48,872 nt of DNA from Clostridia bacterium. Its GTDB lineage: Bacteria; Bacillota; Clostridia; TANB77; CAG-508. The position numbers and the translations under genes were made by a program. This document shows positions 37,700 to 48,521 of this stretch, in pieces. The stretch spans positions 1 to 48,872 of the forward strand of contig JAAWFD010000010.1 in NCBI GenBank assembly GCA_022794615.1, in the 5' to 3' direction. The notes beneath the pieces are model-generated. The model was not told the origin of the DNA, did not search any database, and saw only the letters and a list, made by a program, of their open reading frames with translations. The stretch's first letter is position 1. Every line of letters begins with the position of its first letter.

Positions 37700-37755
37700 G
37701 ATTTACAGTTCACAATTTGATATATATAATTAATAGTAATCAAATTTTAGATAAA

Positions 37756-37791
37756 TTTTCTAGTTAGTGGGAATTTTTGCTAACTAGAAAA
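37756..37791 (+). repeat. Hairpin element, family B copy 3 (hrcA-grpE intergenic)
   Basis: TTTTCTAGTTAG-tgggaatttttg-CTAACTAGAAAA followed by AGAGTACAAATAAAAAATATATA. Confidence 0.7.
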
Positions 37792-37838
37792 AGAGTACAA
37801 ATAAAAAATATATACACAATAAAGAAAGAAGGTATAAA

Positions 37839-38327
37839 ATGTCAGAGGAAAAAGAAAATAACCAACAAATTGAGAAAGAAGATAATAAAGAAGAATTATC
37901 AAAGAAGCAAGAAGAAGTAGATGAATTAACAGATAGATACAAAAGAGTAATGGCAGAATTTGAAAATTATAAAAAGAGGTCACAAAAAGAAAGAGAAATG
38001 CTATACAATATGATATTATCAGATATAATCGAAAACATATTACCAGTGGTAGACAACTTAGAAAATGCAGTAAAAGCAGAAACACAAGATATGAATTATA
38101 AACAAGGTGTTGAAATGGTACTAAAGCAATTTAAAGATGTATTAAGCTTAAAAGGTGTAGAAGAAATAAAGACGGTTGGAGAGATATTTGATCCAAGCTT
38201 ACATGAGGCAGTAAGTAGTGTACAAGATGACACTAAAAAATCACAAGAAATAGTACAAGAATATAGAAAAGGATATAAGTTAGGAAGTAAAGTAATACGC
38301 CATTCAATGGTTGTAGTAGCAAACTAA
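37839..38327 (+). CDS. grpE: Nucleotide exchange factor GrpE
   Basis: RYKRVMAEFENYKKRSQKEREMLY, LPVVDNLENAV, FDPSLHEAVS, VIRHSMVVVAN; between hrcA and dnaK. Confidence 0.96.
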   Translation: MSEEKENNQQIEKEDNKEELSKKQEEVDELTDRYKRVMAEFENYKKRSQKEREMLYNMILSDIIENILPVVDNLENAVKAETQDMNYKQGVEMVLKQFKDVLSLKGVEEIKTVGEIFDPSLHEAVSSVQDDTKKSQEIVQEYRKGYKLGSKVIRHSMVVVAN

Positions 38328-38370
38328 GTTAGGTTAGCCGTAGAAATCTGCGATTTCGTATGGATAACTT

Positions 38371-38400
38371 ATGGAAAAATGAGAAACATTTTTCCATACA
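38371..38400 (+). other. Hairpin in the grpE-dnaK intergenic region
   Basis: TATGGAAAAATG-agaaa-CATTTTTCCATA, nested in AACTT...AAGTT. Confidence 0.6.
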
Positions 38401-38452
38401 TTAAAAAGTTATTAATTTTAAATTAAATATAAATTTATAGGAAAGGAAGTAA

Positions 38453-40303
<1,851 letters not shown>

Positions 40304-40322
40304 TAAATTTACAAAAAATGTG

Positions 40323-40350
40323 CAACTGAGGAAAAGCTATTCCTCAGTTG
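40323..40350 (+). terminator. Hairpin / attenuator between dnaK and dnaJ
   Basis: CAACTGAGGAA-aagcta-TTCCTCAGTTG then AAATATATTTT. Confidence 0.55.
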
Positions 40351-40376
40351 AAATATATTTTAAAGAAAGGAGTGGT

Positions 40377-40411
40377 GGTGTTAGCTCCGCGAGCTAACAT
40401 CTACTAGGAAT
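40377..40411 (+). promoter_or_regulatory. Family A SD-to-start hairpin element, copy 3 (dnaJ)
   Basis: AAAGAAAGGAGTGGT-GGTGTTAGCTC-cgc-GAGCTAACATC-TACTAGGAAT-A-ATG. Confidence 0.85.
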
Positions 40412-40412
40412 A

Positions 40413-41573
40413 ATGTCAGATAAAAGAGACTATTATGAAGTTTTAGGTGTAGAAAAAACAGCAACAGATGAAGAATTAAAAAAAGCATATAGAAGATTAG
40501 CAAAAAAATATCATCCAGATGCTAATCCAGACAATAAAAAAGAAGCAGAAGTAAAATTCAAAGAAGTAAATGAAGCATATGAGAATTTATCAGACCCACA
40601 AAAAAGAAAAATGTATGACCAATTTGGATTTAATGGACCACAAGGATTTGGAGGAGGTCAGGGACCATTTGGTCAAGGTGGATATTACTCATATACAGGT
40701 GGCTTCGATGGATTTTCAGACTTTGGAGATTTAGGAGATATATTTTCATCATTTTTTGGTGGAGGAGGAAGAACATCATCAAGAAGAAACAATGGACCTA
40801 GAAAAGGAGCTGACCTAAATCTAAATATAGAAATAACATTTGAAGAAGCATTTTTAGGGGTAGAGAAAGAAATTGCAATAAATAGAAATGAAACTTGTAC
40901 TACTTGTAATGGAACTGGAGCAAAACCAGGAACAAGTGTAACAAAATGTTCTGTATGTAATGGAACAGGTCAAGTTAGACAAGTGCAAACTACAATACTT
41001 GGACAAATGCAAACAACAAGAACTTGTAGTAATTGCCATGGAACAGGAGAAGTTATAAAAGAGCCTTGTGATACATGTAGAGGTAAAGGAACAGTTAGAA
41101 AGCAACCTAAGATTAAAGTAAAAATACCAGCAGGAATAGATGATAATCAAACAGTAGTATTAAGAGGCGAAGGAGAGCCAGGAGAAAAAGGTGGACCAAA
41201 AGGAGATTTATACATAACTGTTAGAATAAAAAAACATAATATATATACTAGGAAAGGAGTAAATATATTTTGTGAAGTTCCAATAACTATAACACAAGCA
41301 ACACTTGGCGCAGAACTTGAGATACCTATGGTAGATGGAGCAAAAGAAAAATACAAAATCCCTGATGCCACACAAACAGGAACTAAATTTACTATAAGAA
41401 ATAAAGGATTTAAGTCACTAAATTCAAGTGTTGTTGGAGATTTTATATTTACAGTTATAGTACAAACACCAAAACGATTAACCTCAGAACAACGAGAACT
41501 ATTAGAAAAGTTAGCTAAGTCTATGAACGAACAACCTCCAATTAAGAAAAAAAGTTTTTGGGATAAATTATAA
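40413..41573 (+). CDS. dnaJ: Molecular chaperone DnaJ
   Basis: J-domain with HPD, G/F-rich linker, four CxxCxGxG repeats. Confidence 0.98.
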   Translation: MSDKRDYYEVLGVEKTATDEELKKAYRRLAKKYHPDANPDNKKEAEVKFKEVNEAYENLSDPQKRKMYDQFGFNGPQGFGGGQGPFGQGGYYSYTGGFDGFSDFGDLGDIFSSFFGGGGRTSSRRNNGPRKGADLNLNIEITFEEAFLGVEKEIAINRNETCTTCNGTGAKPGTSVTKCSVCNGTGQVRQVQTTILGQMQTTRTCSNCHGTGEVIKEPCDTCRGKGTVRKQPKIKVKIPAGIDDNQTVVLRGEGEPGEKGGPKGDLYITVRIKKHNIYTRKGVNIFCEVPITITQATLGAELEIPMVDGAKEKYKIPDATQTGTKFTIRNKGFKSLNSSVVGDFIFTVIVQTPKRLTSEQRELLEKLAKSMNEQPPIKKKSFWDKL

Positions 41574-41588
41574 TACAAATTATTATAT

Positions 41589-41624
41589 AAAGAACAGGTA
41601 TTATTTCACCTGTTCTTCTTTAAA
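41589..41624 (+). terminator. Terminator after dnaJ
   Basis: AAAGAACAGGT-attattt-CACCTGTTCTTCTTT. Confidence 0.75.
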
Positions 41625-41701
41625 TATTGACTTTTACATCTAAACATGTTAACATAAATATATAACCTGTAAACAACAAAAGCAAAGAAAGGGGTATTAC
41701 A

Positions 41702-41926
41702 ATGAACAGACATGTAAAACAAGTCCATGTGTATGCAGAAGAAAAACATGCATGCCATGTTGTTGTCGAAGAATCGACAACAGCTACAAAAGAACTACAT
41801 ACAATACTGACACAGTATGGAGGTAATCAAAGAAAAGAAGGATACTTCTTTGATGACCACAAAACTTACTCCCAAGCAGTAGCAGAGCTTATATTCAGAG
41901 GAGCTTGGATTGAGAAGTGTCGTTAA
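41702..41926 (+). CDS. Small hypothetical protein (74 aa)
   Basis: AAAGGGG RBS; flanked by terminators; MNRHVKQVHVYAEEKHACHVVVEESTTATKELHTILTQYGG... Confidence 0.7.
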   Translation: MNRHVKQVHVYAEEKHACHVVVEESTTATKELHTILTQYGGNQRKEGYFFDDHKTYSQAVAELIFRGAWIEKCR

Positions 41927-41935
41927 ATGTAATAC

Positions 41936-41978
41936 CAAAGAATTGGATGCCAGTTTTAGGGCATCTAATTCTTTATAC
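41936..41978 (+). terminator. Terminator
   Basis: AAAGAATTGGATGCC-agttttag-GGCATCTAATTCTTTAT. Confidence 0.7.
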
Positions 41979-42059
41979 AAAAAACTTAATAAGTAGAATA
42001 AAAAAACTTGCTTTCTTAAAGTGAATATAGTAAAATATACTAGGAAAGAAGGAATGAAA

Positions 42060-42704
42060 ATGGATAAAAAATCCCTTACAAAAGAAATAATAGAATGGAT
42101 ATTATGTTTTATAATAGCAGTAACAATAGCGATACTCGTAAGATATTATATAGGAACACCAACAGTAGTAAGAAATGTATCAATGAATCCAACATTAGTA
42201 GAAGGACAAAGATTATGGTTAAACAGATTTAGCATAACAACAAATAAAGATTTAAAAAGAGGAGACATAGTAACATTTGAAGCACCATCAACAACAGAAA
42301 TAAAAAGATATGAGTTAGACTTATCAAATCCAGTAGCAAAATATGAAAGAAAAATAGAAGGGGTATTTAATAAATTCACTTATTATGTATTAGAACTAAA
42401 TAAAACAAGCTTTATAAAAAGAGTAATAGGATTACCAGGAGAGCATGTACAGATAGAAGAAGGGTCAGTATACATAGATGGAGAAAAATTAGAAGAAAGC
42501 TATTTACCAGAAGGACTAGTAACAGATATGGGAAACGGGCTAATGAATGACTTCACTGTACCAGATGGAACATATTTCTTGCTAGGAGATAATAGACCTG
42601 ATAGTACAGACAGTAGAGTTTTCGGATGTATACCATATGAAAAGATAGAAAGTGTAGTAGCATTTAGATTTTGGCCATTTAATCTATTTGGAGAAGTTAA
42701 ATAA
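42060..42704 (+). CDS. lepB: Signal peptidase I
   Basis: N-terminal TM; NVSMNPTLVEGQRLWLNRF (Ser), FIKRVIGLPGEHVQIE (Lys), FLLGDNRPDSTDSRVFG. Confidence 0.96.
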   Translation: MDKKSLTKEIIEWILCFIIAVTIAILVRYYIGTPTVVRNVSMNPTLVEGQRLWLNRFSITTNKDLKRGDIVTFEAPSTTEIKRYELDLSNPVAKYERKIEGVFNKFTYYVLELNKTSFIKRVIGLPGEHVQIEEGSVYIDGEKLEESYLPEGLVTDMGNGLMNDFTVPDGTYFLLGDNRPDSTDSRVFGCIPYEKIESVVAFRFWPFNLFGEVK

Positions 42705-42763
42705 TAAATGTAAAAGTATAAAACAAAATATATTAATAATATGTAAATAAAAAGGAGATAACA

Positions 42764-43672
42764 TTGTTTGAAAATATAATAGGAAATGACAAGATAAAAG
42801 ATATACTAAAAAAATCAATTGCCACAAAGAGAATATCACATAGTTATATGTTCATAGGAATTGAAGGAATAGGAAAGCAGTTATTTGCAAAAGAAATTGC
42901 AAAAGAAATATTATGTTTAGAAGACGAAAAGACTGAAAAACAAACATATTGTGATAGATGTAAATCTTGCATAGAATTTAACACAAACAATAATCCAGAT
43001 TACAAAATAATTGATATAGAACAAGATGAAAAGTCAATAAAAATAAACCAAATAAGAGAAATGCAAATAAAAATATCAGAGAAACCAATAATATCACATA
43101 ATAAGGTATATATAATAAACAATGCAGACACAATGACAATAGAAGCACAGAATTGTCTATTAAAAACAATAGAAGAGCCACCAGAATATGTAACAATAAT
43201 ATTAATAGGAACAAACGAAAATAACTTTTTAACAACAATAAAATCACGTTGCACAAAAATATATTTTGATAGCATACCATTAAACGAAATAAAAAAATAT
43301 ATAAACGAACAAGAAAAAATAGACATTGAATATGAAATATTAGAATTATGTGGTGGAAGCATAAAAAAAGCCATACAATTAAAAAACAATAAAGAATTAT
43401 ATAATAATATAAATAAAATAATAGAACAATTAGATAAGACTGATTTAGTAGATATACTAAATATTTCAGAAATATTATATAAATCAAAAGATAATATTTA
43501 TGAGATATTAGATAATATCAATATTATATGTTTAAAAAAGGTAAATAAAAATTATAAATTTTCAAAGTGTATAACGATAATAGAAGAAACAAAAAAGAGG
43601 TTAAAAGCCAACTGTAATTTTGATATGAGTATAGACTATATGGTATTTAACATATGGAGGGAAGTAAATTGA
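42764..43672 (+). CDS. holB: DNA polymerase III subunit delta prime
   Basis: FENIIGNDKIKDILKKSI, SHSYMFIGIEGIGKQLFAKEIAKEILC, zinc Cys residues (CDRCKSCIEF), IEEPPEYVTIILI; TTG start. Confidence 0.92.
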   Translation: MFENIIGNDKIKDILKKSIATKRISHSYMFIGIEGIGKQLFAKEIAKEILCLEDEKTEKQTYCDRCKSCIEFNTNNNPDYKIIDIEQDEKSIKINQIREMQIKISEKPIISHNKVYIINNADTMTIEAQNCLLKTIEEPPEYVTIILIGTNENNFLTTIKSRCTKIYFDSIPLNEIKKYINEQEKIDIEYEILELCGGSIKKAIQLKNNKELYNNINKIIEQLDKTDLVDILNISEILYKSKDNIYEILDNINIICLKKVNKNYKFSKCITIIEETKKRLKANCNFDMSIDYMVFNIWREVN

Positions 43673-44583
43673 AAAACATAATAGGAGTAAGATTTAGAAA
43701 ATTAGGAAAAATATATTTTTTTAATCCAAAGTGGTTAGAAGTAAAAAAAGGTGATTTTGTAATAGTAGAAACAGTACAAGGCGAAGAATATGGAGAAGTC
43801 ATAGTGCCAAACAGAAAAATAGAAGATGATAAAATTACAGAACCTTTAAAAAATGTAATAAGATTAGCAAACGAAAAAGATAAAAAACATTATAATGAGT
43901 GCAAACAAAAGGAAAAAGAAGCATATGATGTTTGTTTAAAAAAAATTAAAGAACATAATTTAGATATGACATTAACTGATGTAGAATATAAATTTGACAA
44001 TAGCAAAATATTGTTTTACTTTACAGCAGATGGAAGAATCGATTTTAGAGAATTAGTAAAGGATTTAGCAGCAATATATAAAACGAGGATTGAATTAAGA
44101 CAAATAGGAGTAAGAGATGAAGTAAAAAGAATAGGTGGAAATGGTATTTGCGGAAGAGAACTATGTTGTTGCTCATTCTTAAACGATTTTGAAACAGTTT
44201 CAATAAAGATGGCAAAAGAGCAGAATATATCATTAAATCCATCAAAAATTTCAGGTAACTGTGGCAGATTGATGTGTTGCTTAAAATATGAAGAAGAAGT
44301 ATATGCTGAAAAGTTGAAAAAATTACCTAATATAGGAGCAATTATAGAATCAGAAGATGGAACTGGTGAAGTAATAGGAGTTGAAACACTAAAAGAGAAA
44401 ATAAAAGTTAAATTCAAAGATGGAGAAGGATATTACTATAAAAAATACAATGCCAAAGATGTTAAAATAATAAGAAATAGTTCAAAAGAAGTTATAAACA
44501 CTGAAGAATTAGAACATCAAAAAGAATTAGAAGAGTTAGAAAAACTTGAAGAACAAGATATAAATGAAGCAAAGTCAGAGTAA
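43669..44583 (+). CDS. ricT: RicT/YaaT (PSP1 domain) protein
   Basis: IIGVRFRKLGKIYFF, GIDFRELVKDLA-type motif, GGNGICGRELCCCSFL, NPSKISGNCGRLMCCLKYE. Confidence 0.95.
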   Translation: MKNIIGVRFRKLGKIYFFNPKWLEVKKGDFVIVETVQGEEYGEVIVPNRKIEDDKITEPLKNVIRLANEKDKKHYNECKQKEKEAYDVCLKKIKEHNLDMTLTDVEYKFDNSKILFYFTADGRIDFRELVKDLAAIYKTRIELRQIGVRDEVKRIGGNGICGRELCCCSFLNDFETVSIKMAKEQNISLNPSKISGNCGRLMCCLKYEEEVYAEKLKKLPNIGAIIESEDGTGEVIGVETLKEKIKVKFKDGEGYYYKKYNAKDVKIIRNSSKEVINTEELEHQKELEELEKLEEQDINEAKSE

Positions 44584-44671
44584 TATAATTAATAAATTTG
44601 AATAGTATGAAATATTGAAATAGATAAAAAATAAAATACAAAAATAAATGAAGTGAAGGGTGGTGACAAAA

Positions 44672-44842
44672 ATGGCATATAAAATAACAGATAAATGTAT
44701 CAGTTGTGGAGCATGTGCAGCTGCTTGTCCAGTTGGATGTATTTCACAAGGTGAAGATAAATTTGTAATAGACCAATCAGCATGTATTGGTTGTGGTAGC
44801 TGTGCAGGGACTTGTCCAGTAGAAGCACCAGTTGAAGAATAA
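44672..44842 (+). CDS. 2[4Fe-4S] ferredoxin
   Basis: CISCGACAAACPVGCI...CIGCGSCAGTCPVEAP. Confidence 0.97.
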   Translation: MAYKITDKCISCGACAAACPVGCISQGEDKFVIDQSACIGCGSCAGTCPVEAPVEE

Positions 44843-44864
44843 TACATAATTTTACATTATAAAG

Positions 44865-44905
44865 GGCTATATACTAACTAAACTTAGTATATAGCTATTA
44901 TAAAA
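44865..44905 (+). terminator. Terminator after ferredoxin
   Basis: GGCTATATACTAA-ctaaac-TTAGTATATAGCT. Confidence 0.7.
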
Positions 44906-44942
44906 AAAATCTATAAAAATAAAAAAAATTCATAAAAATGTA

Positions 44943-44971
44943 TTGACAATTTATACAAAATGATTTATACT
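44943..44971 (+). promoter_or_regulatory. Sigma-A-type promoter of tRNA-Met
   Basis: TTGACA-N17-TATACT upstream of the tRNA. Confidence 0.85.
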
Positions 44972-44991
44972 TATTTTTGTCATTAGGAAAT

Positions 44992-45068
44992 GCTCCCTTA
45001 GCTCAGTTGGTTAGAGCAACCGGCTCATAACCGGTAGGTCCAAGGTTCAAGTCCTTGAGGGAGCACCA
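44992..45068 (+). tRNA. tRNA-Met (anticodon CAT), encoded CCA
   Basis: Cloverleaf: acceptor GCTCCCT/AGGGAGC, anticodon loop CTCATAA, T-arm GGTTCAAGTCC, CCA. Confidence 0.95.
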
Positions 45069-45135
45069 TAATTATAAATATTACTTGAAATCGTAAGAGA
45101 GTAAGGGAATATTTTTCGCCCAAAATCAATAGTTG

Positions 45136-45176
45136 GGGTGAGATACATGAAAAGTATTCTCATCTCAGCTTTTTTA
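45136..45176 (+). terminator. Terminator after tRNA
   Basis: TGAGAT...ATCTCA then GCTTTTTT. Confidence 0.6.
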
Positions 45177-45421
45177 ATTAGTTAAGAAATTTAGGAAACT
45201 TTAATGATAGAATAAATTACATGTTTTTATATTTATACATTTTAATATCTGTTATCTTTTGTTATCTTTTTTATATTTACAAATGAATTTGTACTAAACT
45301 ATATAAAGCATACAAAAATGCAATAGATATTTGAGTTCAAAGAGATTTATTTACTTTGAATTTCAAATAATGTTGATAAGAAAAAATAACAAAAATGTCG
45401 CAAAATAAGGAGGCTTTATGT

Positions 45422-45925
45422 ATGACAAAAAAAGTGAATAAGATTAGTCGGTGGATATCAGTATGTGTAGTTGTAGTAGTTGTTTTGTGTAGCAATATGC
45501 AGATATTTGCACAGACATCAAGTAATCAGGCATTTGTAAACGATGAAGGAATAACAATTTCTGTTGTAAAACATGACAATGAAGTTGACAATATGATTGT
45601 ACCCTATTCTTCGTATACAACCTCTGGGAGTTTTAAGGTTCAGCTAAGAACTCCGACAAGATATTTTGATGGAAACAATATAAACTGTACAATCACTACA
45701 CATAATTCAGCTGGAACTGACAATGGGTATCCATCTACTTTTAAAATAGCTTTATATCGTGATGGATTTTGGGATGATCATATTGGGACTGCAACTGTTT
45801 CAAGGGAGGCTGGTACTTATACAGTCACATGGAGCAATGTTGGACCTGGAAATTACTATTTTGTATTTAGCAAAGCAGATGATGGAACAACCCAATATGC
45901 TACAGAAACTAGATTTTACAATTAA
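45422..45925 (+). CDS. Secreted hypothetical protein
   Basis: Signal peptide ISVCVVVVVVLCSNMQIFAQ; beta-rich remainder; AAGGAGG RBS. Confidence 0.75.
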   Translation: MTKKVNKISRWISVCVVVVVVLCSNMQIFAQTSSNQAFVNDEGITISVVKHDNEVDNMIVPYSSYTTSGSFKVQLRTPTRYFDGNNINCTITTHNSAGTDNGYPSTFKIALYRDGFWDDHIGTATVSREAGTYTVTWSNVGPGNYYFVFSKADDGTTQYATETRFYN

Positions 45926-45987
45926 CAATAAGCAATACAAATAGAAATAAGCTTTAAAAGGTTAATAATTTTTTCTTATCAACATAA

Positions 45988-46030
45988 GGAGAGGGAGTTT
46001 TACCAACCTCTCCATTAAATAATTTTTATT
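45988..46030 (+). terminator. Terminator
   Basis: GGAGAGG-loop-CCTCTCC then ATTAAATAATTTTT. Confidence 0.55.
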
Positions 46031-46070
46031 TCGAATATATATAAATTATATACTAATAGGAGGAAATTAT

Positions 46071-46730
46071 ATGTTAAAGAAGATTAATATTTTTATAACA
46101 ATATTATTCATAGGGTTTTATTATGTATCAAGTCTAATGCCAAATAGAATTCCATCAATAATATTAACTATAGGAGCATTTCTTATACCAGCGATATTAT
46201 GCTTTATATCTATGATAATAGAGATAAAGAAAGAAAAGGAAGAGATAAAAAAATACAAAATAAGAGTATTTTGGGTAAAATTATTATTATTTATATATTT
46301 ACTGTTTCTAGTATCTATTGTATTTTTTAGTAATCAATATAGAATGGAATATGACTTTGAGATATTTTCAAAAGAGCATATGGCGAGAATTAATATAATT
46401 CCATTTAAAACGATAAGTAACTATTTTACAGGAGATATTGCCTTTAGTATAATAATTATGAATTTATTAGTAAATTTGATATTATTAACACCTTTAGCCT
46501 TTTTTGTAATAATACTCTACAAAAATAAAATAAAAAATTGGATGAATTTTACTATATTTATTTTGATTTTTGGTATAATAATTGAAATTTTACAATTTTT
46601 AACCTGTACAGGTGCAGCAGATATAGATGATGTTATTCTAAATACATTAGGAGCTTTAATAACATATTTAATATTACATTTGAAATTTATAAAATACATA
46701 TTAAAAAAGGTCTTAGATTATTCATATTAA
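46071..46730 (+). CDS. VanZ family protein
   Basis: RINIIPFKTISNYF, IIEILQFLTCTGAADIDDVILNTLGALITYLI. Confidence 0.88.
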   Translation: MLKKINIFITILFIGFYYVSSLMPNRIPSIILTIGAFLIPAILCFISMIIEIKKEKEEIKKYKIRVFWVKLLLFIYLLFLVSIVFFSNQYRMEYDFEIFSKEHMARINIIPFKTISNYFTGDIAFSIIIMNLLVNLILLTPLAFFVIILYKNKIKNWMNFTIFILIFGIIIEILQFLTCTGAADIDDVILNTLGALITYLILHLKFIKYILKKVLDYSY

Positions 46731-46758
46731 AAAATAGTACCTATGGTACTATTTTTTA
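46728..46758. terminator. Bidirectional terminator
   Basis: AAAAAATAGTACC-tat-GGTACTATTTTTT. Confidence 0.8.
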
Positions 46759-46792
46759 ATATATATAATAAATTCAATTATTTATTGATGCT

Positions 46793-47491
46793 TTAATATA
46801 ATTTGTAATTGTTTGTCAATTTAATTAAAATATTAGATATAACCAATTTTGGGGTTATATTAATATTATTTTTTGATATTAGATTTGTGGATTTAATGAT
46901 ATTAGTCTTTATATTATTAATAGTTTTATTATTTTTGAATGCTATATATTTATAAACATTTTTTTCTAAATTATCTAATAAATCTAAGTTATTATTTCGA
47001 TATATGTATACAATTGCTTCTAAAATATAATATGTTCCTTTGTATTTTAAACTATATCCTAAATCAGATAATTCTGATAAGACATCATCCTTTATATCAT
47101 TTTTGTAGTTTATATAATTAAGTTCATTAATTAATTCTTTAACTTTATTATAAATACTCTTTACATTTTCTGACTTATTTATAATATTACATATATATTG
47201 ATTATCTCTAAATTCACCTAATAATGAGGTTTCGCCTGAAATTACTATTATACTTGGATATGTAATACTATTTAGTAAATTTATTTTTTTAATAAGTTCT
47301 ATTCCATTAAAATCAGGAAGTTTTAAATCTAAGAAAATTAAGTCTATATTGTTAGTAGATATAATATCTAATGCTTCTTTTCCGGATGTTGCTATATATG
47401 AAATATTAATATTATCGAATTTATTTAGTACAGTATTTAGTATATTTTTTATATATTGTAAATTGTCATCTACTATTAATGTTTTAATCAT
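46793..47491 (-). CDS. Response regulator with Spo0A-C-like output domain
   Basis: REC domain (LIVDDN, LIFLDLKLPDFNG, IIVISG) plus C-terminal LSELSDLGYSLKYKGTYYILEAIVYIYRNNNLDLLDNLEKNVYKYIAFKNNKTINNIKTNIIKSTN resembling Spo0A-C. Confidence 0.75.
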   Translation of the reverse strand: MIKTLIVDDNLQYIKNILNTVLNKFDNINISYIATSGKEALDIISTNNIDLIFLDLKLPDFNGIELIKKINLLNSITYPSIIVISGETSLLGEFRDNQYICNIINKSENVKSIYNKVKELINELNYINYKNDIKDDVLSELSDLGYSLKYKGTYYILEAIVYIYRNNNLDLLDNLEKNVYKYIAFKNNKTINNIKTNIIKSTNLISKNNINITPKLVISNILIKLTNNYKLY

Positions 47492-47540
47492 ATTTGTATA
47501 TATGATAAATAATAATATTTATCAACATTTCTCCTTCCTT

Positions 47541-48521
47541 TTAGTATAAATTATAGAATTTTAAATAATTATCAGTCATATTATAGTCTACATTTAATGT
47601 TGTATAATTTTCTAATTGTGGTATTTCAAAATCTTTATCAGTTAACTCGTTTGTAGATACTGACAATATACTCTCATAATAATTATTAGCAGATACATTT
47701 ATTCTTCTAATAGGAAGCATAGTATCTTTAGCTATCCATACTTTGTTATATTCATTTGAATTACCATCTGTAATAACAAAACATTCTATGTTATTATGTT
47801 TTTCTGTTTTTATACTAGTTTTATAATTAAGATATATGCCTATGAATAAATTGAATTTATCTGAAGGATAAATATTAGTATTTGCAGTCAAATTACTAAA
47901 ATATGAATTCTTAAAGTTATAATTATATGTAGCATTTGTTATTGTTTTAGATATATTGTCTATTTCTATTCTTTTATTAGAGCCTATTTCACAATAATTT
48001 GAATAACTTCTACCAATATTATTATCTTTATCAATACTCTTATTAGTTTCTTTTAATTTTCCATCTTTATAACAAGATGTAGAATACCAATAAAATTCTG
48101 TATTGTAATTAGTGTCAATGTAATGAGACATTTCATATATACAATAGTTATTTACTTCTTTTAATTTTTGAATACTATTATATGTACTTATTTTGATATT
48201 ATGGATATAAACAGATTTTAATACATTAGCAACTGAAATGATTAGCATAACAATTATAATGGCAATTAATACAAATAGAAATGTTTTTATTAAGAACATC
48301 TTCTTTCTGTATTTTTTTAAGCGATTTATTTCTATTTCTTCCTTTTCATTAAGTTTAGTATCTTGTTCTTTTTTATCATATTGTAGCATTTCTAATATTT
48401 CTTTACATTCTATACAATTGCTAATATGATTTTCAACTAGCTGAATACTATCAGCATTTAATAAATCTTCTGTATAATTAGGTAATAAATCCCTTACAAT
48501 ATTACATTCTTTTTTGTTCAT
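47541..48521 (-). CDS. Anti-sigma factor with N-terminal zinc-finger (zf-HC2) and single TM
   Basis: CNIVRDLLPNYTEDLLNADSIQLVENHISNCIECKEILEML; TM FLIKTFLFVLIAIIIVMLIISVAN. Confidence 0.88.
   Translation of the reverse strand: MNKKECNIVRDLLPNYTEDLLNADSIQLVENHISNCIECKEILEMLQYDKKEQDTKLNEKEEIEINRLKKYRKKMFLIKTFLFVLIAIIIVMLIISVANVLKSVYIHNIKISTYNSIQKLKEVNNYCIYEMSHYIDTNYNTEFYWYSTSCYKDGKLKETNKSIDKDNNIGRSYSNYCEIGSNKRIEIDNISKTITNATYNYNFKNSYFSNLTANTNIYPSDKFNLFIGIYLNYKTSIKTEKHNNIECFVITDGNSNEYNKVWIAKDTMLPIRRINVSANNYYESILSVSTNELTDKDFEIPQLENYTTLNVDYNMTDNYLKFYNLY

Noticed and set aside
45248-45272. GTTATCTTTTGTTATCTTTT direct repeat
   Set aside because: Short simple repeat in AT-rich intergenic DNA, likely chance.
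45759-45944. ORF overlapping the secreted protein in another frame
   Set aside because: No RBS and lies inside a better-supported CDS with a signal peptide.
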